DNA of 64,000 nt from Bryoerythrophyllum caledonicum. Taxonomy: Eukaryota; Streptophyta; Bryopsida; Pottiales; Pottiaceae. Where the stretch lies: contig OZ020519.1 in the NCBI GenBank assembly GCA_963971425.1, positions 20,667,397 to 20,731,396 on the forward strand, written 5' to 3'. The number at the start of each line of letters is the position of its first letter. The stretch's first letter is position 1. Shown in pieces: positions 55,968 through 64,000 of this stretch. A program made the translations under genes and the position numbers. The notes below the pieces were generated by a model that was not told the origin of the DNA, made no database searches, and saw nothing but the letters and a program-made list of their open reading frames with translations.

Positions 55968-57336
55968 CACTATAAGAAACCCGTGATTTTTGTGACGTTA
56001 GCTGTGATCAAGTGTGTTTTTCAAAACATGTTTTTGCGAACGGGCCGAGCCTTGGGCTCTCGGATTCTGGTGGATGTTGCACCAAACATGGAAAAATTGG
56101 CGGAAAAATGCAGAGATGTCAGCATAAACGTATTTGTTTTGTGGAACGTCCTAGTGAACATAGTCATGTTTTAGACAACGTCCTCAGAAAGGTGACAATG
56201 CCACGTCGGCAGGGGGTTTCAGCTTTACTGTGAGTAACTTCGAGATTATTACTGCAACCTCCCGTAAAACACTGCCCAACGGTTAAAACACAATGGAGAT
56301 GGGCTGACCCCTAAAAAAAAAATCGTGGATGTCGTTACTGACGTCACAAAAAACGTGAATGTCCTTACTGACATCACAAAAAACATGTTTGAGCCACGTA
56401 GGCAAGGTAGAAATTGGATTCTTTTAAAAATGTTTGTGCCACGTAGGCAAGGTTGAAATCAGCTGCCACGTAGGCAAAGAGGATGTTGGAACAGACGTCT
56501 GGATGGACGTCTACTGTGACATTTTAATGTTTATGCTAACACGAGGCTAACACCATGACAAATCCAATAATCCCATATGGATTGTCACCACTTGTGCATC
56601 CCATTGTATATATATGTAAGGCCTTCTCTCCTATCTCATCACACTTGAATCAAGAGTGATTCACTTTCATTCATCTATTTGGATGAATTTGAATTACCCT
56701 TGAAACTTAAAGTGATACGGTACTTTTTGGTGACATGGCGCTTCTTTTTGGTAACATGGCACTTGCTTTTGCTGACCTGGTGCTTGTTCTTGGTGACCTC
56801 CATCTCAACGAACGTCATAGAAAACATCATAACGAACGTCACAGAAAACATACCGTGTTAGAAATGACGTCCCAATTTACACTGTCCACAATTAATTATT
56901 GCATTAAACTATGCTGATTGGACATGCCACGTCATATTTTAAAAAGTGACACGTCATATTTTAAAGGTGCCACGTCATAAAATGGCGGGTCCACGTATGC
57001 AAGCCTAGTCACAATCTAATGCCACGTCATGCGCCACATCATGGGCCACATTACCAAGGGCCCGGATGAAAAAGTTGGGGATGTGGCACTGCCCGTCCAT
57101 GTGGCGATGACGTGGACGCGACGTGGCAGCCACATGGCAGATTTTTAACACCTTCAACCCCCAAGTTTTTGTGATGTTTTAAAAAACGTGGGCCTGTTTT
57201 TTGAGATTTTGGCATGTTTTTCGCATGTCAATTATAACGGACTTTTTTGGACATCAACGTTGACGTGCCGGATGCTGCACAAAACATAATTGCACGTTAG
57301 TTGCCCTGTCACAAAAAACACGGGTTTCTTATAGTG
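55968..57336. mobile_element. Non-autonomous CACTA-type (En/Spm) element
   Basis: This 1369-base element has terminal inverted repeats that begin CACTATAAGAAACCCGTG at 55968 and match the reverse complement of 57308-57336 at 28 of 29 positions. The 3-bp duplication TAA lies at 55965-55967 and 57337-57339. The empty site is seen in the other LTR (46936-46940, GGGTAAGG-type sequence). Inside are many TGACGTCACAAAAAAC and GCCACGTAGGCAAG-like repeats but no transposase frame. It must rely on a transposase made elsewhere and is younger than the G2 insertion. Confidence 0.93.
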
Positions 57337-58519
57337 TAAGGACCTACCTTGTTGGAAGGTAGGGACCTTCGGGTAAGGACCTACCTCGGCTTAGTCCCGG
57401 TTAAGGGAAGGGGGGGTTATCTTTACAGCTATATAGACTATAAACATCCGGGGTACACGAGTACCCGGATACAGATTATATCACCACGGATGGTAGTCCG
57501 TGGGCTCGCAGAGATTTTAGTGTTCGACACAAGTAACAGCTACTCTACCTCCCATTCTCTCCTTCTAACTCTACTCACTCACTTGGATGGTTATGGTGAT
57601 ACTGAGATCCCCCGAAGGGATGTTAGACCCGTGTTTCCGAGGCTGCGAGCGGCGTAATGTAAGTGAGCAAGGGGCCTACCCGCCCACTATTCGTCCTCCT
57701 CCCAGTCTCCCTCCACCTCCGATGCAGCTGGAAGTGGGATGTTTCAGGGAATGACATGAGTCTTCACAACCGACACCAACCGGTACGCCGGAAGGTCACT
57801 CAAGACTCATTTATGACCCTCATACATCCGTCACTCCCCCCCTCGTCCTTCCCTAGACACGTAAAATGTCACCTGTTATTCCCATCCACCCAACTAATCT
57901 ACTTGATGGAACAAGGAAACGACTGTAACGGTTAGAGTTGGAGACACGCCCCTACTAGCTATCTTCTCACCTCACCTGTTATTCCCACCCACCCGGACTA
58001 ATCTACTTTGATGGAACAAGGAAACAGTGATTAGATAGTTAGTATAGACTCGAGGAGTGGACTACTTGAAATGGCACTCACAGTCATGTATGCAATCCGA
58101 GCTCTCCAACCATCGAAGGTCTTCTCAGAGCGTAGGTTTAGAATTCAACTGAAAGCAAATACACACATCAAGCAGTGAAGAGAGGTGCCAAGAGACTCCT
58201 CACTTATACTGCCAAGAACACACACAAACGCCAAAAGCATAAGATGCCTTCTAACTAAAAACGACGGCATTAATTACCCTTGGCGGCCACCGTCCTACCT
58301 ACTCGACGTACCAAGTCAAAAGGCATCTAAACACAAATTCCAAGGCAAACCAAGTCAAATCCAAGTTCAAATCGGGGCCGAATCCGCTAATGAATAGTGA
58401 CCTACAGAACAAGATTCTAGGTCTACTTCTGAACCAACTCCTCAAGTCTTCTCTTCTCTGGCTCGGAACCCGCTCAGCTCGCACCTCTCGTCTCGCACCT
58501 CCGCTCAGCTGGCTTGGTT

Positions 58520-59107
58520 CTCTTGTCTCGAAATTTCTGTCTCGGGCTTCCGTATCGTGTCTCCGTCTTGCGTCTTGCGCCTCTATCTTGCGTCTCGCGT
58601 CTCGAGTTTGCATCTCGGTCTCACGTCTTGGTCTCGGGTTTGCGTCTCGGGTTCGCGTCTCGGACTTCTGTATTGCGCCTCTGTCTTGCGTCTCGCGTCT
58701 CGGACTCGGGTTCGCGTCTCGGTCTCACGTCTTGGTCTCGGGTTCGCGTCTCGGACTCGGGTTCGCATCTCGGGTTCGCGTCTCGGACTTCTGTCTCGGG
58801 CTTCCGTATCGTGTCTCCGTCTTGCGCCTCGCGCCTCTGTCTTGCGTCTCGCGTCTCGGGTTCGCATCTCGGTCTCACGTCTTGGTCTCGGGTTTGCGTC
58901 TGGGGTTCGTATCTCGGACTTTTGTATTGCGCCTCTGTCTTGCGTCTCGCGTCTCGGACTCGGGTTCGCGTCTCGGTCTCACGTCTTGGTCTCGGGTTCG
59001 CGTCTCGGACTCAGGTTCGCGTCTCGGGTTCGCGTCTCGGACTTCTGTCTCGGGCTTCCGTATCGTGTCTCCGTCTTGCGTCTCGCGCCTCTGTCTTGCG
59101 TCTCTAG
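58520..59107. repeat. Expanded GC-rich minisatellite in the G2 5' LTR
   Basis: About 590 bases of the same GTCTCG-rich units seen at 48128-48506. The extra length is an internal block duplication, so copy number has changed since insertion. Confidence 0.85.
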
Positions 59108-59474
59108 ACGTCCTCTCTTTCCTCCGTAGACTTCCGGCTCGCAGGTTCCTTCTCTGGACTTTACTCATGGTCCGTCCTCGAAGATGCTGGCCTACTACCT
59201 GGTTCGTTGACTTGTACCCATGGGCTTGGCCCTTAAGCTCGAGTCCTTAGGCTTGGATCCTTGAGCTTGGGCTCGGGTCGGTATGGGTTGGGTTAAGGTG
59301 CGGGCTCGGGTCAGTATTTATCCCCCTTAACATTTTGTAAGCACTCTCTATTTTCCTTATCCTAATACTATCTAAGGATTAACACTTAGATTCGCCCTAA
59401 CCTTTCCACCTACTATTTTCTGTATTTTAACCTCTTCTATATAACTAACTTAATTTTTTTTTTAAATTCATGGT

Positions 59475-59645
59475 ACGAGAATATGTATATGTATATGTAT
59501 ATGTATATATAAATGTATATATATGTATATATATATATGTGTATATATATATTTGTATGTATATATATACATATATATATGTATATATATACATATATAT
59601 ATATATATACATATTTATACATATTTGTATCATATATATCATATA
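59475..59645. repeat. TA-rich simple repeat, right flank of G2
   Basis: ATATGTATATGTATAT-type sequence continues the simple-repeat character of 45556-46660, consistent with G2 having inserted into that array. Confidence 0.8.
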
Positions 59646-60339
59646 TCTACTTTCTAAACCTAGTACTTTTAATAAGGCACTATTCTACTTCTCAATTTTA
59701 GTGTAGTGTAGACTAAAAGCAAACCTGTACACTATTGGTGAACTAGGCAATTAATGTCGTGACAAAAAAATACACTATATGCCAATTGCTACACTATTTG
59801 CATTTTCTTGTTAAGATTTTATGAAAAAAAAAATTGCTCGTGCACATTTAGCGTGTCAAGAGTAGTTCTAGAATATTGTGAGTAGATTTTGAGTATGAAA
59901 AGCGGCTGAGATTTCTAGTACATTTAGGAATAACAACCGTTTCGAAGAATTTTTTTGGAAAAATTAACTTGTGGATATGGAATGAAGGTGAAATTGGAAA
60001 ATTAAATTAAAAAATCAAAGGGAGAAGAAATGATTGAGAAAAAATAGAACTTAGATATGGAAAAAAAATGGAATTGCATTATAAGGTCGAAACACTTGAA
60101 AAAGAAAACATTTGAAGAAGCCAACATTAGATGAAAAGAAGACTTGAAAAAAATAAAAATTAGAAAGATATACTTACATGAAAAATAAAATGAAAAGAAA
60201 ATACTTGTATAATGAACATTTGAAGATAAAAAACATTTGAAAGTTTAACATTTGTATAGAAAATTGAAAATTTGAAGAAGTATATCTTTGAAGAATGAAA
60301 TTTATGAAGATGTATATATTTGAAAAATAAACGGTTGAC
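59646..60339. other. AT- and purine-rich intergenic DNA
   Basis: No gene is seen. From about 60090 the sequence becomes strongly purine-biased, with recurring AACATTTGAAGA. Confidence 0.5.
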
Positions 60340-60675
60340 TTGGAAAGTAAAGGTAAAGAAAGGAAGGCTTTTAAAAAGTAAGGGTTCCAAAAAGTAAGGG
60401 TTAAAAAAAGAAGGATTTGAGAAAGTAAGGATTTCAAAAATTAAGGGTTCAAAAGTAAGGGATCTAGTAAGAAACGGTTTAAAAGTGAGGGATTGAAAAA
60501 ATATGGGATAATAAAAAGTAAGGTTACCAAAAAGTAAGGGGTTGAAAAAGTAAGGATTTGAAAAGTAAGAGATTGCAAATGTAAAGGTTCAAGAAACTAT
60601 TGATTAGAAAAGTAAGGCTTTGAAAACATAAGGGTTCAAAAAGGAAGGGTTTTGAAAAAGTAGGGGTTTGAAAAA
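60340..60675. repeat. Degenerate purine-rich tandem repeat
   Basis: About twenty imperfect units of the AAAAAGTAAGGGTTTG type, 15-18 bases each, with strong purine bias on the plus strand. The short frames on the minus strand (Phe/Leu-rich) are by-products. Confidence 0.75.
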
Positions 60676-61075
60676 AACCAGAAGTCAACAAGACTTCATT
60701 ATGGCATGGCAACAATTAGGTGGTTTATTGGGGGTATCATTAATGGTGTTGGCGGCAACACTAATCATCAATTTATTCACGAATAGAGTGCAAAGGTTAG
60801 TACACTATAGTGTCACTACACCAACAGTGATATTTAGTGTACTAGCAAAATCTATTATTAGTATAAATAATTTACAAACTATAGATGAATTATTTTTTAA
60901 ATGATATAATTTTAAAATTGCAATAAAATGGTTTGACTAATGCGTTGCTAAGCAAGCGCCATCCGCTATCATAATACTAAAATCAAAAGCAAAGTCAAAA
61001 AGTCAGAAAATTGATGATGTCTCTAATTCAATATAAAGGCATGCATAAAAATGTTATCAAGTATTTAAACCTTAA

Positions 61076-61575
61076 CCCCTAAAGGACCAAGTGTAAAAAA
61101 TGGGCATTTTAAAAGTTTGGTCAATTTCCTATAGTGTCAATTTCCAACATTCTATTTTCAAAGCTTTCCTACAGAAAAATATTAGAGATATTTTAGTGGG
61201 AAAACATTTTTTTGCTAAATTGGACATTTGAAGAAAAAGTTCTAGTGATTAGAATTTCAAATGGGAAGAGCGGGCACCTTGGGCACCTCCAAAAACTTTT
61301 GCTAGGACACTATATTGTTCAAATGTGAGATTTTCAGTACTGTATTGAACGCAGAGTACAAAATGAACCATTTGCTTGACTTCAAAAACTATAATCTTTC
61401 AATCCGTGTGGTCAAAATTTATGAAAATTTGAGAGTATATTACTCAATAAGTCTTAATTGAGATCCTACGGTCTGAACTAAAAATCAAAGTTTTTGATTC
61501 CTTCTTTGTTCATTGCACTAGAAACCAAAAATTTTGAAGTGTTTTTGGTGTAAAATTGTCACGGTACTTTAGGGG
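61076..61575. mobile_element. 500-bp miniature element with TTAA ends
   Basis: The ends are CCCCTAAAGGACC and the reverse complement of GGTACTTTAGGGG (12 of 13 matching). Each is flanked by TTAA (61072-61075 and 61576-61579). TTAA duplication with CCCY-type ends is the pattern of piggyBac-like elements. A TA duplication with ACCCC ends (mariner-like) is also possible. There is no coding capacity. Confidence 0.6.
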
Positions 61576-61579
61576 TTAA

Positions 61580-62956
61580 ATATAGGTGTACAAATTATTG
61601 ATTAATTGAACAATTAAACTAACCATTCATTTCATCAGTCCATCATATGATTCAGTGAATAAATACTCCATGACTAATTGATGTATGAACTCTTTAATTA
61701 AATATTGGACATGCTTGCTTTTACCAATGATATGCCTAGTTCTTGAATGAGCCATTTAATTCGCTTAACTTTTCTTCCTTACATGACATTTCTTCTTCAT
61801 TAGATTGATATAAGACGTCATTTCCTACATAAATTGATTACTACCCATGGCACCGGTTCACAAAATAAAGGATGTCACATTACACAAATGGATGACCCGT
61901 GGTACCCCATTAACATTCAAAAGTAACCGGTGATAGGCTGTGGAAGGGAGATAACTGGTGATGGGAGGTCATGTGATCGGTGATAGATGGTTGTGGAGAC
62001 TTCTTCAAAGGGCGGGAAACTGTTTTAGCCGGTTGCCATTGCCTCGCACCTTGTAGATGATGAGGTGGCGCCAACCACAGTTTGAGAGGTGTAGGAGGAG
62101 CGCATGCTTGTGCGGAAGGGGAGATCTAGAGTGCCAGATCAAGGAAAATTTGGAGGCAACAAGTGTGGTAAGAATTGCAAACAAGATTGTCTCACCCAAC
62201 ATTTTGTTTTTTGTTAGGTAGAAGTGTGGTGCTTTCTAGCATAGTGTGTTAGAAACTTGAGGTGGAGCGCCGTGTGAGTGAGCACTAGGGATGGTGCTTT
62301 CTAAAGTAGCCCTTCATTTTCAACTAGTTGCTTGTGCATCTAAGTCTAAGAGGGTATTGTTTGTTTATAGTGCACATGATAGAGAACTGTTGACCCATTT
62401 GAAGCGAGTACGCGAACGTAGTGAATCTCATGCTTACTAAATTGTAATGTGAGTGGGATTTTTGGATTTAGGTTTGAAAGTTTCTTGTCGATGTTGTGTC
62501 GTTCTCTTCTGTGCTCATAACTTGCACCATCTTAGAAGCATGTGAAGCTGTAATTTGTTGATTACGATCATTTTTGGGTTTGGATGACAGTTCTATTGTA
62601 TTCGTAATGTGTACTGTTTGTACTAGTTTGTACATTATTTACCATTTGTACTGATGTAACTGTTTAGTAGTTATTTTGAAATGCTCAACCTTGGCGGACA
62701 TTGATATTTTGTGGTTCTTTATGTTGTATGGTAACAATTTTGATCTTGTGTTGTAGTTGCACGAGTCAAAAATCAGGAGGTGGAAAATGGGCTGAAGAGA
62801 AGACGTTGCCAAGGTTTTTGGCTTGATCCAACCACAAACAGGTTTTTTGGCTTGATCCAACCTTCTTCAATTTTGTACTTTGTGTATTGTTTTATATTTT
62901 CTACCATTTTGTACACTAATGTCTTTTAAGGGCGGTTTGTCATTTCCAAGGTTGAA
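61580..62956. other. Intergenic and probable 5' region of the last gene
   Basis: No gene is recognised. It holds a cluster of TTTGTAC/GTACAAA motifs at 62600-62650 and a short direct duplication of AGGTTTTTTGGCTTGATCC (62810-62865). An exon-like stretch at 62755-62830 may be a 5' leader exon. Confidence 0.5.
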
Positions 62957-63985
62957 ATGGTTCGGTTCAGAGGAAGGGACTCCAAGATGCTTTTGGGTAG
63001 GGGACGTACGTTGGATGGAAGTGGCAGTGGGAGATTGATTACTACACGAGGGGTCACCCGAACTATGGGAGCTGCAAGGGAGGAATTGCAGTGCTTGGAA
63101 AAGAATGTGGATAGTGAAGATGAGGAGCTGGACGATGAAGACGAGGAGCAAGATGGTGAAGACGAGGAGCAAGATGATAAAGACGAGGAGCAAGATGATG
63201 AAGACGAGGAGGAAGATGATGAAGATGAGGGGCATGATGATGAAGATAAGAAGCAAGCTGAGGCAGACGAGGAGCAAGACGAGGGGCAAGATGATGAAGA
63301 CAAGAAGCAAGATGAGGCAGACAAGGAGCAAGACGATGGGCCCAAGGAGCAAGACCATGAAGACGAGGAGGAAGGAGAATCCATAGGGAAAGAGGAAGTT
63401 GATGTGGAGTTGGGAAGGCTACCAGAACCACCTCCATGTCTCACGACGGACTTCTTCACCAAGCACTATGGATTCAAAGATGAGGGAGCGAATCCTAGTA
63501 AGCTAACCAAATGGAAGGGCCAACCATTTGACGATAGCAAGTGTGTAGTTTTGTTTGGTGAGCCGGTTGGAAGAGAAGGACGAAATGGATACAATTGGAA
63601 GGCAGTGAAGCAGAGGAAGATCCGGCAGAGACTTGGAGAACTCCTTTCAGCTCTATACCAAAGGGCTGTAGTGCCACACCTCCTTCCTCACAAGATGGCC
63701 CGAGCAATTGTTTTGGAGGAAGATGGAGAAGCGGTCAACTGGGCAGCGTATGGGGCTACCACCAAGAAGACACAACGAGAGGCGCATAAGAAAAATCTTG
63801 TGCGGCTTCAGAAGTTGAAGGAAACTTTGACAGCGGTGGCCCGTACAGAGTGGAGAAAGATCCACGTGGATCCAAAGGAGCTCCACTCAGAGGTGTGCGA
63901 AGGTGGAGGGAGCTCCTTTGGTGGACGAATTTTAGATGGGGAGGAGTGCCACAACAGGTTATCCATTTACTTACCATCTATTTAA
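62957..63985 (+). CDS. Acidic-repeat protein of the same family as the gene at 41686
   Basis: The ATG at 62957 opens 342 codons. Residues ~1-50 are Arg/Gly-rich. Residues ~50-145 are an 18-nucleotide-based acidic repeat (DDEDEEQ-like). A globular part follows (~155-300). That part aligns with residues ~95-215 of the protein at 41686: a DFxTK start, a GxNPxKL block, FGxPxGRxxRxGY, then spaced matches ARxIVxE, VxW and KxQRxxxKK. No known domain is recognised. A CACAACAG|GTTATC sequence near 63956 could be a splice donor, so the last codons before the TAA may be intronic and the gene may run past the window. Confidence 0.65.
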   Translation: MVRFRGRDSKMLLGRGRTLDGSGSGRLITTRGVTRTMGAAREELQCLEKNVDSEDEELDDEDEEQDGEDEEQDDKDEEQDDEDEEEDDEDEGHDDEDKKQAEADEEQDEGQDDEDKKQDEADKEQDDGPKEQDHEDEEEGESIGKEEVDVELGRLPEPPPCLTTDFFTKHYGFKDEGANPSKLTKWKGQPFDDSKCVVLFGEPVGREGRNGYNWKAVKQRKIRQRLGELLSALYQRAVVPHLLPHKMARAIVLEEDGEAVNWAAYGATTKKTQREAHKKNLVRLQKLKETLTAVARTEWRKIHVDPKELHSEVCEGGGSSFGGRILDGEECHNRLSIYLPSI

Positions 63986-64000
63986 GTGTCTAGCCCGTTT

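Larger units (their letters stand above)
46661..59474 (-). mobile_element. Ty3/gypsy element, family G2
   Basis: This is a minus-strand element with LTRs at 55645-59474 (5') and 46661-48874 (3'), a tRNA-Asp-like primer binding site (55622-55639), a gag region (about 52960-55073), a protease region (52139-52786) and a pol region (48891-51935). Gag and pol lie in separate frames and the element looks broken in a few places. Outside a minisatellite and a CACTA-type insertion, the LTRs differ at only roughly ten sites by eye, so it is a recent insertion. It landed in a TA-rich simple repeat. I could not define a clean target duplication. Confidence 0.9.
55645..59474 (-). repeat. 5' LTR of gypsy G2, with an insertion
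   Basis: It is collinear with the 3' LTR, apart from the CACTA-type element at 55968-57336 and about 210 extra bases of minisatellite. It is followed on the right by TA-rich simple repeat. Confidence 0.9.

Noticed and set aside
60668-60904. 78-residue frame with one hydrophobic segment (LLGVSLMVLAATLIINLF)
   Set aside because: It is short, begins inside the purine repeat, and has no homologue or splice support.

Overview
This is a land-plant nuclear genome window. It has GT-AG introns, Ty3/gypsy elements of the chromodomain-less (Tat/Athila-like) type, a hAT transposon, a CACTA-type miniature element and AT-rich intergenic DNA. I cannot name the species. The lack of any gene I recognise as a conserved angiosperm gene, together with very long TE-rich introns, would fit a large-genome non-flowering plant, but that is only an inference. 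Most of the window is transposable-element DNA.

Layout. (1) 1-35298: remains of an unrecognised host gene. Coding-like exons lie at 3-1385, 30482-30762 and 35116-35298. The intron from 1386 to 30481 holds a nested stack of insertions. The outermost is an LTR-like unit (1430-2684 and about 27605-30300, CCTTC target duplication). Inside it is a truncated gypsy element (2685-9952), then a hAT transposon (about 10280-14270 and 27165-27604), and inside the hAT gene a whole-looking gypsy element on the minus strand (14271-27159, GGTGG target duplication). The next intron (30763-35115) holds a second copy of the LTR-like unit with a long open frame (31662-33641). (2) 35982-38303: a solo LTR of the same gypsy family (CTACC duplication). 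A third, partial copy of the outer LTR-like unit is at 39175 to about 40168. (3) 41686-44289: a two-exon host gene with a RING-H2-like finger. (4) 45556-46660: a TA-rich higher-order simple repeat that hosts a second gypsy family on the minus strand (46661-59474). The right LTR of that element carries a CACTA-type miniature element (55968-57336). (5) 59475-62956: simple repeats, a 500-bp miniature element with TTAA ends (61076-61575) and intergenic DNA. (6) 62957-63985 or beyond: a host gene with an acidic repeat tract whose C-terminal part resembles the gene at 41686.

The main points of interest are the layered insertion history, the LTR-like unit that carries a ~660-residue open frame with no recognisable pol, and the two members of an apparently undescribed host gene family about 20 kb apart. 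No rRNA, tRNA, CRISPR or bacterial-type features were seen.
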